DNA of 64,000 bases, taken from NCBI RefSeq assembly GCF_900115075.1, contig NZ_FOVG01000005.1, forward strand, positions 124,001 to 188,000, given 5' to 3'. The notes under the pieces were generated by a model. The model was not told where the DNA came from. It ran no database searches and saw nothing but the letters and a program-made list of their open reading frames with translations. Source of the stretch: Candidatus Pantoea varia. GTDB lineage: Bacteria; Pseudomonadota; Gammaproteobacteria; Enterobacterales; Enterobacteriaceae. Within the stretch, counting starts at the first letter, position 1; each line of letters opens with the position of its first letter. The position numbers and the translations under genes are program-made. Positions 35,850-45,047 of this stretch are shown here, piece after piece.

Positions 35850-37919
35850 TTACTGCAGCAGCGAGATATCCGCGACCTGCAGGAACAGCTCACGCAGTTT
35901 TGACAGCAGCGTCAGGCGATTGACCCGCACCGCCTGATCGTCGGCGTTAACCATCACTTTATCGAAGAAGTTGTCTACCGCGGTACGCAGTTGCGCCAGT
36001 TCGACCAGCGCATCCTGATAGCGGCCTTCAGCGAAGTAAGGCTGCAGCTTGCTGCTCAGCGCGGTGACAAACGTCGCCAGCTGGATCTCTTCGTTCTCTT
36101 TCAGCAGTGACGCCTGCACGCTCTCATTCAGCGTTTCAGTCGATTTCGCCAGAATGTTAGAGACGCGCTTGTTCGCCGCCGCCAGTGCTGCAGCGGCCTC
36201 CAGGGTACGGAAGTGCGACACCGCTTTCATACGTGCATCAAAGTCAGCCGGACGGGTCGGACGACGCGCCAGTACCGCCTGCAGCGTGTCGATACTGTGA
36301 CCCTCTTCCTGATACCAGGCGCGGAAGCGACCCAGCATAAAGTCGATCACATCATCCACCACGCGGGCGTTGCTCAGCTTGCTGCCATACAGGCGCACCG
36401 CTTCTTCGGTCAGGGTTTGCAGATCGAGCGGCAGGTTTTTCTCGACGATGATACGCAGCACGCCCAGCGCCGCACGACGCAGTGCGAACGGATCTTTGTC
36501 GCCTTTTGGATGCTGACCAATGCCGAAAATACCGGCCAGCGTATCCATTTTATCGGCAATCGCCAGCGCGCAGGCGACCGGACTGGACGGCAGCTCGTCA
36601 CCGGCAAAGCGCGGCTGATACTGCTCGTTCAGCGCCACCGCCACATCTTCAGCTTCGCCGTCGTGACGTGCATAGTGCATCCCCATCACGCCCTGCGTAT
36701 CGGTGAACTCGAAGACCATGTTGGTCATCAGGTCACACTTCGACAGCAGGCCCGCGCGGGTGGCGTGATTCACATCGGCGCCAATCTCACCGGCAATCCA
36801 GCCTGCCAGGGCCTGAATGCGATCGGTTTTATCGCGCAGCGTACCCAGCTCTTTCTGGAACAGCACCGTCTCCAGACGCGGCAGGTGATCTTCCAGACGC
36901 TTTTTGCGGTCGGTATTAAAGAAGAACTCCGCATCGGCCAGGCGTGGACGCACCACTTTCTCGTTGCCGGAAATAATCTGGCGCGGATCGCTGGATTCGA
37001 TGTTGGTGACGAAAATGAAGTTCGGCATCAGGTTGCCGTCATTGTCATACACCGGGAAATACTTCTGATCGCCTTTCATGGTGTAGACCAGCGCTTCCGC
37101 AGGCACCTTGAGGAATTTCTCTTCAAAGGTCGCGGTCAGGACCACCGGCCACTCCACCAGCGATGTCACCTCTTCCAGCAGGCTGTCGCTGATATCGGCG
37201 TTGCCGCCTAAGCGACGTGCAGCCGCTTCGGCATCAGCTTTAATCATCGCTTTGCGGACCTGATAGTCGGCAATGACCTGGCCGCGTTTTTCCAGCACAT
37301 CAGGGTACTGATCGGCGTTGTCGAGCGTGATTTCGCTTTCACCCATAAAGCGGTGACCACGAATAACCCGATCTGACTTAATGCCCAGAATGGTGCCTGG
37401 AATCAGCTCGTCGCCCAGCAGCATCGTCACGGTGTGAACCGGACGGACGAACTGCACATCGCTGTCGCCCCAGCGCATCAGTTTTGGCACTGGCAGCTTG
37501 CTGAGTGCGGTCGCAATCATCGCCGGCAGCAGCGCCTGAGCCGCTTCGCCTTTAACCTGGGCGCGATAAACCAGCCATTCGCCTTTATCGGTCGCGAGGC
37601 GTTCAGCCTGATCGACAGTAATGCCGTTCCCACGCGCCCAGCCTTCGGCGGCTTTGTTGGCGTTGCCGTCAGCGTCAAACGCCGCAGCGACCGCCGGTCC
37701 GCGCTTCTCCACTTCCCGATCGGGTTGTGAGGCGCTCAGGTTTGCAACTTTCAGCGCCAGACGACGCGGCGCTGCAAACCAGCTGACCTCGCCGTGGCTC
37801 AGGTTTGCCGCATCCAGTTCAGCGGTAACCTGCGCGGCAAAGGCTTCTGCCAGGCTGCGCAGGGCTTTTGGTGGCAGCTCTTCGGTGCCGATCTCCACCA
37901 GGAAGGTTTGTTCAGTCAT
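35850..37919 (-). CDS. glyS: Glycyl-tRNA synthetase beta subunit
   Basis: With GlyQ it forms the bacterial alpha2beta2 enzyme that charges tRNA-Gly; the beta chain binds and recognises the tRNA. The 689 residues equal the E. coli length. Family blocks include the start [20 protein letters not shown], the [15 protein letters not shown] segment and the C-terminal anticodon-binding region ending [15 protein letters not shown]. It follows glyQ after 9 bases on the same transcript. Confidence 0.97.
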   Translation of the reverse strand: MTEQTFLVEIGTEELPPKALRSLAEAFAAQVTAELDAANLSHGEVSWFAAPRRLALKVANLSASQPDREVEKRGPAVAAAFDADGNANKAAEGWARGNGITVDQAERLATDKGEWLVYRAQVKGEAAQALLPAMIATALSKLPVPKLMRWGDSDVQFVRPVHTVTMLLGDELIPGTILGIKSDRVIRGHRFMGESEITLDNADQYPDVLEKRGQVIADYQVRKAMIKADAEAAARRLGGNADISDSLLEEVTSLVEWPVVLTATFEEKFLKVPAEALVYTMKGDQKYFPVYDNDGNLMPNFIFVTNIESSDPRQIISGNEKVVRPRLADAEFFFNTDRKKRLEDHLPRLETVLFQKELGTLRDKTDRIQALAGWIAGEIGADVNHATRAGLLSKCDLMTNMVFEFTDTQGVMGMHYARHDGEAEDVAVALNEQYQPRFAGDELPSSPVACALAIADKMDTLAGIFGIGQHPKGDKDPFALRRAALGVLRIIVEKNLPLDLQTLTEEAVRLYGSKLSNARVVDDVIDFMLGRFRAWYQEEGHSIDTLQAVLARRPTRPADFDARMKAVSHFRTLEAAAALAAANKRVSNILAKSTETLNESVQASLLKENEEIQLATFVTALSSKLQPYFAEGRYQDALVELAQLRTAVDNFFDKVMVNADDQAVRVNRLTLLSKLRELFLQVADISLLQ

Positions 37920-37928
37920 GGCTGCCTC

Positions 37929-38840
37929 TTACTTTTTGTTATTGCACATCGGGAAGCCCATAGCCTCGCGAGAGGCGTAGTAAGCTTCAGCCACGGCTTT
38001 AGTCAGGGTACGAATGCGCAGAATATAGCGCTGACGCTCTGTTACCGAGATCGCTTTGCGGGCATCCAGCAGGTTGAAGCTGTGTGCCGCTTTCAGAATG
38101 CGTTCGTAGGCGGGCAGTGGCAGCGGTTTTTCCAGCGCCAGCAGATGCTGCGCCTCTTTCTCGTACTGCTCGAAGCAGGTAAAGAGGAAATCGACGTCGG
38201 CGTATTCGAAGTTATAGGTGGATTGCTCCACTTCGTTCTGATGGAACACGTCGCCGTAGGTGGTTTTGCCCAGCGGGCCATCGCTCCAGACCAGATCGTA
38301 AACGCTGTCGACGCCCTGGATGTACATCGCCAGACGCTCCAGACCGTAAGTAATCTCACCGGTTACCGGCTTACACTCCAGGCCGCCAACCTGCTGGAAG
38401 TAGGTGAACTGCGTTACTTCCATACCGTTGAGCCACACTTCCCAGCCGAGTCCCCAGGCACCCAGCGTCGGGTTTTCCCAGTTATCTTCCACGAAGCGAA
38501 TGTCATGCACCGTCGGATCCATACCCAGCTCTTTCAGCGAGCCAAGGTAGAGCTCCTGAATGTTGTCGGGTGACGGTTTGATGATCACCTGGAACTGGTA
38601 ATAGTGTTGCAGACGGTTCGGGTTTTCACCGTAGCGGCCATCGGTAGGACGGCGTGATGGCTGCACGTAAGCGGCAGCGATCGGCTCCGGGCCAAGTGCG
38701 CGCAGACAAGTCATCGGGTGTGAAGTGCCAGCGCCCACTTCCATGTCCAGCGGTTGGACAATGGTGCAGCCCTGACGCGCCCAGTAATCCTGCAAGGTCA
38801 GGATCAGCCCCTGAAAGGTTTTGGTATCAAACTTTTGCAT
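37929..38840 (-). CDS. glyQ: Glycyl-tRNA synthetase alpha subunit
   Basis: The alpha chain holds the class II catalytic core that activates glycine. The 303 residues equal E. coli GlyQ. Recognisable blocks are [19 protein letters not shown], the [20 protein letters not shown] motif 2 region and [18 protein letters not shown]. The start is the ATG at 38840. A TATACT box lies at 38891-38886 on the minus strand as a possible -10, without a convincing -35. The 220-base gap to wecH shows no gene; I did not find the small ysaB of E. coli. Confidence 0.97.
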   Translation of the reverse strand: MQKFDTKTFQGLILTLQDYWARQGCTIVQPLDMEVGAGTSHPMTCLRALGPEPIAAAYVQPSRRPTDGRYGENPNRLQHYYQFQVIIKPSPDNIQELYLGSLKELGMDPTVHDIRFVEDNWENPTLGAWGLGWEVWLNGMEVTQFTYFQQVGGLECKPVTGEITYGLERLAMYIQGVDSVYDLVWSDGPLGKTTYGDVFHQNEVEQSTYNFEYADVDFLFTCFEQYEKEAQHLLALEKPLPLPAYERILKAAHSFNLLDARKAISVTERQRYILRIRTLTKAVAEAYYASREAMGFPMCNNKK

Positions 38841-39060
38841 GTTGAGTGTGCACGCGCTTCGGTTAGATTAAAAAAAGAGGCCGACAGTATACCCTTTGAC
38901 CGCGCGATGTGCAGCCGTAAATCCCAGGCGGTGCCGGCGCGTTTAAGCGGCGATTCCGGGCGCTGGCATACAGATGGCTCCGAATCCTGCTGGCAGCAGT
39001 TGTTGCGCTGGTCGCATTTGACTACCCTTTTGCGCACGGAGCGATGCGCAAGAGGACGCC

Positions 39061-40056
39061 ATGCCGCAAAAGATTTACTGGATCGACAATTTACGTGCGG
39101 TTGCCTGCCTCATGGTGATCGTGATTCACACCACCACCTGGTATATTACCGGGCCGATGGCGGTGACAGGCACGACCTGGGATATGGCTAATCTGCTGAA
39201 CTCGGCATCACGCGTCTGTGTTCCGCTTTTCTTTATGATCTCCGGCTACCTGTTTTTCGGCGAACGCAGCGCCCAGCCGCGCCATATGCTCCGGCTGGTG
39301 CTCTGTCTGCTGTTTTACAGCGCAGTCTCGCTGGCTTATATCACCTGGCTGACGCCGATCAGCGAAGGACGTTCGATCCTGAAGATGCTGCAGAAGCCGG
39401 TGTTCTATCATCTGTGGTTCTTCTTTGCGCTGATTGGCATCTATCTGATTTCGCCGCTGATTCAGGTGAAAACCGTGCAGGCGCGTTACGTGGCGCTGCT
39501 GGTGCTGGTGCTGGCGGTGCTCGCCAACCCCAATACGGTCAGCCAGTCGCTGGGCCCGTTTCATTTTCTGCCGGTTAATCTCTATGTCAGCGGCGACAGT
39601 ATTTACTACCTGCTCTATGCGCTGCTGGGACGGGCGATTGGCACCATGGAGACCAGCCGGCGCGGCCTGACGCCGCTGGCTGCCGGGCTGTTTATCGCCT
39701 GTGTGATTGGCATTACGTTAGGGACCAAAAAGGCGCTGATCGTCAACGGAGCGTTTAATGACACCTGGTATCTCTACTGCGGACCGCTGGTGTTTATCGC
39801 CGCGATCAGCCTGCTGATCGTGTTTAAAAACAGCCTGAACCAGCGCACGCTGCCCGGATTTACGGTGATTGCACGCTATTCACTGCCGATCTACGGCTTC
39901 CATGCGCTGTTCATTCACTATCTCCGCACGCATCATTACGATGATATGTCGCGTCCGTGGCTCGACCTACCCTGGGTGTTCGGGCTGACGCTGGGCGGCA
40001 GCCTGCTGCTGGGAATGGCGCTGAAACGCGTCGATACCCGTCACTTCGTCAGCTGA
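39061..40056 (+). CDS. wecH: Enterobacterial common antigen O-acetyltransferase WecH
   Basis: WecH O-acetylates the GlcNAc residues of enterobacterial common antigen. The 331 residues equal the E. coli length. It is an acyltransferase-3 family inner-membrane protein with about ten transmembrane helices. It opens with IYWIDNLRAVACLMVIVIHT, where the family's catalytic histidine lies, and has RVCVPLFFMISGYLFFGER and the PVFYHLWFFFALIGIYL block. The ATG at 39061 has AGAGG in front. It is divergent from glyQ as in E. coli. Its end overlaps the AraC-type regulator by 16 bases, tail to tail. Confidence 0.94.
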   Translation: MPQKIYWIDNLRAVACLMVIVIHTTTWYITGPMAVTGTTWDMANLLNSASRVCVPLFFMISGYLFFGERSAQPRHMLRLVLCLLFYSAVSLAYITWLTPISEGRSILKMLQKPVFYHLWFFFALIGIYLISPLIQVKTVQARYVALLVLVLAVLANPNTVSQSLGPFHFLPVNLYVSGDSIYYLLYALLGRAIGTMETSRRGLTPLAAGLFIACVIGITLGTKKALIVNGAFNDTWYLYCGPLVFIAAISLLIVFKNSLNQRTLPGFTVIARYSLPIYGFHALFIHYLRTHHYDDMSRPWLDLPWVFGLTLGGSLLLGMALKRVDTRHFVS

Positions 40057-40973
40057 TCGGTTTCGCGCTGGCGGGCGCGTCGTAGCTGGCGCGCCGATGA
40101 AAACCCCGCCGCCAGCGCCGCTTTTTCGGCAGATTCACCCTGCTGCTGACGCTGGCGCGCCACGCCAACCCGCAGCTGCTCATGATATTCCCGCACGCTG
40201 ATCCCCAGATGCTGACGAAACAGCCGCGCCAGATGGCGACTGCTGACATGGGTGCGTCCGGCCAGTTCAGTCAACGTCCAGCCATGCTCTGGATGGGCAA
40301 TCATCAGATCCTGCGCCCGATGAATGGCCGGATGCATGTGGTTGCGATACCGCAGCCAGGGTGAAAGCTGCGGATCGTCACCGGCACGGCGGAACCAGAC
40401 CACCATTTCCCGCGCCACCGCCAGCGCTGTCAGCGTATCGCAAAGCTGAGAGATCAGATGCAGTGCCAGATCGATTCCCGCCGTGATGCCCGCGCTGGTC
40501 CAGATATTCTCATGCCCGACAAACACCCGGTTCTCCTGCACCCGTGCGCGCGGGGCCGCCGCTTTCAGGCGGGCAATCACATCATGATGAGTGGTGCAGA
40601 GTACGTCATCCAGCATGCCCGCCTGCGCCGCCAGCAGCGCGCCCGAACAGACGCAGACCAGCATAAAGGTCTGCGCGCGCAGCGCACCGTGCTGGCGCAT
40701 CAGCCATTCGCGTGCTTCTGCGGCCTGCGGTGTGGAATAACAGATCTGCGAGTCATAGACGCCAGGCACCACCAGCAGACTGCCAGCGGGCAACTGTTCC
40801 GGTAAGGGTTCGATGCCACCAATGGTCATGCCGGTGGAGCAGACTACCTCCGGCTGCGGGCCGATGTAGCGCAGCGAAAAGCGATCCCCCGCCAGCTTCA
40901 GCGTCTCGGCCGGGCCGGCCAGATCAAGCGCCATGACGCCAGGCAGGGTTAAAAACCAGACGGTGTGTGTCAT
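40041..40973 (-). CDS. GlxA-type AraC family regulator with DJ-1/PfpI domain
   Basis: The 310-residue protein joins an N-terminal DJ-1/PfpI amidotransferase-like domain (VWFLTLPGVMALDLAGPAETL, and LVCVCSGALLAAQAGML around the nucleophile-elbow cysteine) to a C-terminal AraC DNA-binding domain with two helix-turn-helix motifs (LTELAGRTHVSSRHLARLFR; EKAALAAGFSSARQLRRARQ). The N-terminal domain usually senses a ligand rather than acting as an enzyme. I chose the ATG at 40973 (MTHTVWFLTLPG); a longer form to 41015 would overlap yieH. It is 11 bases downstream of yieH and may be cotranscribed. Targets are unknown. Confidence 0.87.
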   Translation of the reverse strand: MTHTVWFLTLPGVMALDLAGPAETLKLAGDRFSLRYIGPQPEVVCSTGMTIGGIEPLPEQLPAGSLLVVPGVYDSQICYSTPQAAEAREWLMRQHGALRAQTFMLVCVCSGALLAAQAGMLDDVLCTTHHDVIARLKAAAPRARVQENRVFVGHENIWTSAGITAGIDLALHLISQLCDTLTALAVAREMVVWFRRAGDDPQLSPWLRYRNHMHPAIHRAQDLMIAHPEHGWTLTELAGRTHVSSRHLARLFRQHLGISVREYHEQLRVGVARQRQQQGESAEKAALAAGFSSARQLRRARQRETDQLTK

Positions 40974-40984
40974 GCTGGCCCGCG

Positions 40985-41644
40985 CTACACCAGATCCCAG
41001 CCACGGGCGCGCCACAGCGCAGGCAGTTGCGCCATGTCGTCGAAGCGCGTCACCAGCGGATGATCCAGTTCAGGGTTGTGCGGGTCAGCGCAGTAGTAGT
41101 AGACCGGAATGCCAGCGGCGATACCGGCACGAGCGCCCGCTTCGGAGTCATCCACCAGAATGCAGCGCTCAATCGGCACCTGCATCTGTTCCGCCGCGTG
41201 GTACATCAGTTCCGGATCGGGCTTCCAGTGCAGAATGTCATAGCCGCTGTAGAGGTGCTCCGCAAACAGCGGCAGCATGCCGGTTAAGCCCAGCGAGTGC
41301 TGCATCTTTTTTACCGTCCCGTTTGAAACCACGCACATCGGCACCTTTATCTGTTCAACCAGCGCTTTCGCGCCTGCGATTGGCTGCAGTTGCAGATCGA
41401 ACAATCGCGCAACTTCTGCGCGGTAGGCCGTTTCCACCTCTTCCATCGGCAGCGTCACCTGATGCGCGTCGCCCACGTCACGAATGATGTCGTAGAGTTT
41501 GACACCCTTATACTTTTCAAACATCTGCTGCAGCGACAGGTCCAGGCCGTAACGGGCAAAGGTGTTGACGTAGGCCTGGGTGCAGAGCAACTCACTGTCC
41601 ACCAGCGTGCCATCGCAATCAAAAAAGACGCATTCTACTGACAT
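40985..41644 (-). CDS. yieH: HAD-family phosphatase YieH
   Basis: The 219-residue cytoplasmic hydrolase matches E. coli YieH, which dephosphorylates 6-phosphogluconate and similar sugars in vitro. The HAD motifs are all present: FFDCDGTLVDSE (nucleophile and acid aspartates at residues 9 and 11), VVSNGT, the lysine in HWKPDPELM, and LVDDSEAGARAGIAAG. It lies divergently from adeP, as in E. coli. Confidence 0.92.
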   Translation of the reverse strand: MSVECVFFDCDGTLVDSELLCTQAYVNTFARYGLDLSLQQMFEKYKGVKLYDIIRDVGDAHQVTLPMEEVETAYRAEVARLFDLQLQPIAGAKALVEQIKVPMCVVSNGTVKKMQHSLGLTGMLPLFAEHLYSGYDILHWKPDPELMYHAAEQMQVPIERCILVDDSEAGARAGIAAGIPVYYYCADPHNPELDHPLVTRFDDMAQLPALWRARGWDLV

Positions 41645-41712
41645 CAGACTCTATCCTTCGATTCAGGGGTGTGCTCCACACTCTACCGCACTCAGCGCAG
41701 ATTGCGAGACTG

Positions 41713-41724
41713 GCAATCGGTTGC
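41713..41724. promoter_or_regulatory. Candidate PurR operator upstream of adeP
   Basis: GCAATCGGTTGC matches 10 of 12 positions of the palindromic PurR core GCAAACGTTTGC. It lies 73 bases before the adeP start in the gap between yieH and adeP. Purine control of an adenine permease would make sense; binding is not shown. Confidence 0.5.
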
Positions 41725-41796
41725 GAAAAATCATTGTATTGCCCCGGTAAAATCGCCAGGATACGCGCCGATGATTTTTTCTTCTGGATGGATGGC

Positions 41797-43110
41797 ATGA
41801 GCAAGCAAGGCGTTTTGCAGCGCATCTTCAGGCTGCAGGAACATGGCACCACGGTGCGCACCGAAGTGATCGCGGGTATCACCACCTTTCTGACGATGGT
41901 CTATATCGTCTTCGTCAATCCGCAGATCCTCGGCGTCGCCGGCATGGATACTCAGGCGGTGTTTGTGACCACCTGTCTGATTGCCGCCTTCGGCAGTATT
42001 CTGATGGGACTGTTTGCCAATCTGCCAGTGGCGCTGGCACCGGCAATGGGGCTGAATGCCTTCTTCGCCTTTGTGGTAGTCGGGGCGATGGGCTATTCGT
42101 GGCAGGTGGGTATGGGCGCAATTTTCTGGGGCGCGGTCGGGCTGCTGATCCTGACGCTGCTGCGGGTTCGCTACTGGATGATTGCCAATATCCCGCTGAG
42201 CCTGCGCGTCGGCATTACCGCCGGTATCGGCCTGTTTATCGCCATGATGGGGCTGAAGAACGCCGGTATTATCGTGCCGAATCCCGATACCCTGGTGGCG
42301 GTAGGTAATCTGACCTCGCACAGCGTGCTGCTGGGTGCACTCGGCTTCTTTATTATCGCCATTCTGGCGTCGCGCAATATCCATGCGGCGGTGCTGATCT
42401 CGATGGTCGTCACCACGGCGATTGGCTGGATGCTGGGCGATGTGAAATTTGTCGGCCTGTTTTCTGCGCCGCCTTCCATTACTTCGGTGGTCGGTCAGGT
42501 CGATATCAAAGGTGCCTTTAACATTGGCATGGCGGGTGTGATCTTCTCCTTTATGCTGGTCAATCTGTTCGACTCCTCCGGCACACTGATCGGCGTCACC
42601 GACAAAGCGGGACTGACCGATGAAACCGGCACCTTCCCGCGGATGCAGCAGGCGCTCTATGTCGACAGCATCAGTTCAGTGAGTGGCGCACTGGCGGGCA
42701 CCTCATCCGTGACCGCCTATATCGAAAGCACCTCGGGCGTGGCGATTGGTGGCCGTACCGGCCTGATGGCGGTGATCACCGGGCTGCTGTTCCTGCTGGT
42801 GACCTTCCTGTCACCGCTGGCCGCGATGGTGCCGTCCTACGCCGCTGCGGGCGCGCTGATTTACGTTGGCGTGTTGATGACCGCCAGCCTGTCGCGCGTA
42901 CGCTGGGATGATTTAACCGAAGCCGTTCCGGCCTTTGTGACCGCCGCCATGATGCCCTTCAGCTTTTCCATCACCGAAGGCATTGCGCTGGGGTTTATCG
43001 CTTACTGCGTGATGAAACTGGGCACCGGCCGCTGGCGTGAAATCAGCCCCTGCGTAGTGATTGTTGCGCTGCTGTTTGTGCTGAAGATTGTCTTTGTCGA
43101 CGGGCACTAA
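41797..43110 (+). CDS. adeP: Adenine permease AdeP
   Basis: AdeP imports adenine by proton symport. The 437-residue inner-membrane protein belongs to the AzgA-like branch of the NCS2 family, with about 12-14 helices and the motifs HGTTVRTEVIAGITTFLTMV, ALAPAMGLNAFFAFVVV, DSSGTLIGVTDKAGL and SSVTAYIESTSGVAIGGRTG. It matches E. coli YieG (AdeP, 445 residues). The frame is open 42 codons upstream of 41797; I chose this ATG because GGATGG lies about 8 bases before it and because the protein then starts like the family. Confidence 0.93.
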   Translation: MSKQGVLQRIFRLQEHGTTVRTEVIAGITTFLTMVYIVFVNPQILGVAGMDTQAVFVTTCLIAAFGSILMGLFANLPVALAPAMGLNAFFAFVVVGAMGYSWQVGMGAIFWGAVGLLILTLLRVRYWMIANIPLSLRVGITAGIGLFIAMMGLKNAGIIVPNPDTLVAVGNLTSHSVLLGALGFFIIAILASRNIHAAVLISMVVTTAIGWMLGDVKFVGLFSAPPSITSVVGQVDIKGAFNIGMAGVIFSFMLVNLFDSSGTLIGVTDKAGLTDETGTFPRMQQALYVDSISSVSGALAGTSSVTAYIESTSGVAIGGRTGLMAVITGLLFLLVTFLSPLAAMVPSYAAAGALIYVGVLMTASLSRVRWDDLTEAVPAFVTAAMMPFSFSITEGIALGFIAYCVMKLGTGRWREISPCVVIVALLFVLKIVFVDGH

Positions 43111-43121
43111 GCGCATTCAGG

Positions 43122-43148
43122 GCCGCAACCTCCGGGTTGCGGCTTTTT
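43122..43148 (+). terminator. Rho-independent terminator of adeP
   Basis: GCCGCAACC and GGTTGCGGC form a perfect 9-base-pair stem with a TCCG loop, followed by five T. It lies 11 bases after the adeP stop and touches the end of convergent yieE. Confidence 0.93.
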
Positions 43149-43896
43149 ACATTTCAGGATGCAGGCTGCGCTCGCTGGGCAGGCTGGTCAGCCGCAGGGC
43201 ATGAGGCCCGATGTCAGGCTTACCCATTTCTATTTCGCGTAATGCGCGCCACTGAAAGGCGCTATCCATCTCCCACAGATGCAGACGCTGGGTCGCAGAC
43301 GACAGCGCGCACGACCAGACCAGCACAGGCTCCGCGTCACACACCACCTGAATGTCGGGATAAAGTGACGATCGCAGCCGACCCGCACCCGGTAACAGTC
43401 GCAGCGAATCCAGTCCCCGATCGCCCTCTCCCGTCAGCTTGAGAATGCTCTGGCGTAATGTCCAGATCTGCGTCACCGCTTCCATGGCATCCTGCTGAGC
43501 ATTGATCCAGGCAATCTCGCCCGAGGTTAATCCCTGAATCAGCTGCTCCTGAGTCTGACGACTCCGCGCATGCACAATCTCCATATCCAGACCGGCACGT
43601 CCCCCCTCTTCGGCCAGCAGCACACCCACCGTATTACCCGCATAGGCGATGCTGAAATCGGGCAGATCGCTGTCAGCAAAGACGGGGCGTCCATTACTCT
43701 GGATAAGCAGGCGCGGCAGTTCACTAATGCCATAAACCCGCAGCATCAGTTGCGCCAGCAGGGTGCGCGCGGCAAGAAATCGCCCACGGCGTCTGTCAGC
43801 AAAATGCTGTGCCGTGTCGGTGATAGCCTGGGGAATACGTAAATCATTAGCCGGGAAGCCGGGATCGCCCGTCCAGCGTACAAAATGACCAGCCAT
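43147..43896 (-). CDS. yieE: 4'-phosphopantetheinyl transferase family protein YieE
   Basis: The 249-residue protein equals E. coli YieE in length and follows it throughout. It has the Sfp-type transferase motif GLDMEIV (magnesium-binding Asp and Glu) near residue 107 and the adjacent FSIAYAGNTVGVLLAEEGG strand. The second family motif WxxKEA is reduced to WTLRQSILKLTGEGD. Such enzymes attach phosphopantetheine to carrier proteins; the carrier is unknown and activity is uncertain given the altered second motif. adeP, yieH and yieE are together as in E. coli. Confidence 0.88.
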   Translation of the reverse strand: MAGHFVRWTGDPGFPANDLRIPQAITDTAQHFADRRRGRFLAARTLLAQLMLRVYGISELPRLLIQSNGRPVFADSDLPDFSIAYAGNTVGVLLAEEGGRAGLDMEIVHARSRQTQEQLIQGLTSGEIAWINAQQDAMEAVTQIWTLRQSILKLTGEGDRGLDSLRLLPGAGRLRSSLYPDIQVVCDAEPVLVWSCALSSATQRLHLWEMDSAFQWRALREIEMGKPDIGPHALRLTSLPSERSLHPEM

Positions 43897-44040
43897 CTGT
43901 CGCTCCGTGAAAATGGTCAGATAATCATCAGAAGCATTGTAGGAATTTTCTTATCGGAATGCACCCGGCAACGCACAGATTACGTTAAATTCGGAATAGG
44001 ATGAGCGGAGTCGCGCAGATTGGCGGGATCGATCTTAGAT

Positions 44041-44068
44041 CCGCGTCGCGAACCGAATCGCGACGCGG
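44041..44068. terminator. GC-rich hairpin after the RutE-like gene
   Basis: CCGCGTCGCGA pairs perfectly with TCGCGACGCGG around a six-base loop, 7 bases past the stop of the minus-strand nitroreductase gene. There is no T tract. The gap to yieE (43897-44074) holds nothing else evident. Confidence 0.5.
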
Positions 44069-44074
44069 GTAGCA

Positions 44075-44665
44075 TCAGGCGAAGCGGCTCGCCTGCTCAA
44101 AGCTCAGGCGCGGCAGGCGCGGATGCAGTTTTGATGCTTCACCGTAGCCGAGGTTAATCAGCAGGTTAACCTGATACTGACCGTCGGGGAAAAAGGCATC
44201 ATTGACTTTGGCCGGATCAAAACCGGACATCGGACCGGCATCCAGACCCAGTGAACGGGCCGCCAGGATCAGATAACCCGCCTGCAGGCTGCTGTTACGG
44301 AAAGCGGTCTCTTTTGCTGCTTCCGGGCTGCCGGTAAACCAGCTGCGTGCATCCGCATGTGGGAATAGCGCGGGCAGCTGCTCATAGAACTCGCGGTCCC
44401 AGGCCACAATCACCGTGACCGGCGCGCTCATGGTTTTGTCCAGATTGCCGGAAGAGAGTGCCGGTTTCAGCTTCTCTTTGCCTTCCGCAGACGTTACGAA
44501 AACAAAACGCGCTGGCGAGCAGTTCGCCGAGGTCGGACCCAATGCCGTTAAGGCATAGAGCTGTTCCAGCAGGGCGTTATCGACGGGCTTAGCCTGCCAG
44601 TAACTGTGGGTGCGGGCGTCATTAAACAGCGTGTCCAGTGCGGCAGTGTCGAGCGGTGTACTCAT
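44075..44665 (-). CDS. RutE-like nitroreductase (malonic semialdehyde reductase family)
   Basis: The 196-residue flavoprotein matches the RutE family, which reduces malonic semialdehyde to 3-hydroxypropionate at the end of the Rut pyrimidine pathway. Features are the N-terminal FMN-binding block [36 protein letters not shown] and [20 protein letters not shown]. Length equals E. coli RutE. The ATG at 44665 has CAGGAGAG in front; the frame extends 12 codons further and I reject that. No other rut gene is visible, so the partner pathway is uncertain and I give no symbol. Confidence 0.87.
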   Translation of the reverse strand: MSTPLDTAALDTLFNDARTHSYWQAKPVDNALLEQLYALTALGPTSANCSPARFVFVTSAEGKEKLKPALSSGNLDKTMSAPVTVIVAWDREFYEQLPALFPHADARSWFTGSPEAAKETAFRNSSLQAGYLILAARSLGLDAGPMSGFDPAKVNDAFFPDGQYQVNLLINLGYGEASKLHPRLPRLSFEQASRFA

Positions 44666-45047
44666 GCAACTCTCCTGTTTCAGGCGAAAAGGTTCGCCCA
44701 AGGGTGTTCACGTAGTGGGTTTGCGTCGGGCCGACACCGCGGGATGAGGCGGGATTCACTCACCGCAATTCATAGCCTCAGGTCAGATCGGCGCTTCAAC
44801 CGTTATACGTCAACGTGATGCCGCCGCAAAGTAGCAAACTGGATTAAAAGGCAGTAATAGTAATCTTCATCATAAAGGCACGGATAACAACTCAATAGCT
44901 CAACAACCAGTCGTCGCACATCTTAGGATCTGTACAATCCTCAGTGCAACATGACAGATCTGATCTTTTATTATCCACCCTCAACGTTTGTAAAAAAGAG
45001 TACGTTACCCTGCTGTTTTAAAAACTGAGACACGACAGGGAGTCAGT
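44666..45047. other. Intergenic region before the cell-wall hydrolase
   Basis: This 382-base gap becomes AT-rich towards the right. It holds an inverted repeat GATCTGT (44927-44933) and ACAGATC (44954-44960), 20 bases apart, which could be an operator. I see no gene, and no T6SS, PAAR or VgrG sequence. Confidence 0.4.

Noticed and set aside
35635..35850. A 71-residue minus-strand frame between glyS and cdiB
   Set aside because: It overlaps the glyS terminator and probable cdiB leader, and the protein has no recognisable features.
38804..39037. A 77-residue minus-strand frame upstream of glyQ as a ysaB equivalent
   Set aside because: It lacks a lipoprotein signal and does not resemble YsaB; it overlaps the glyQ start and promoter region.
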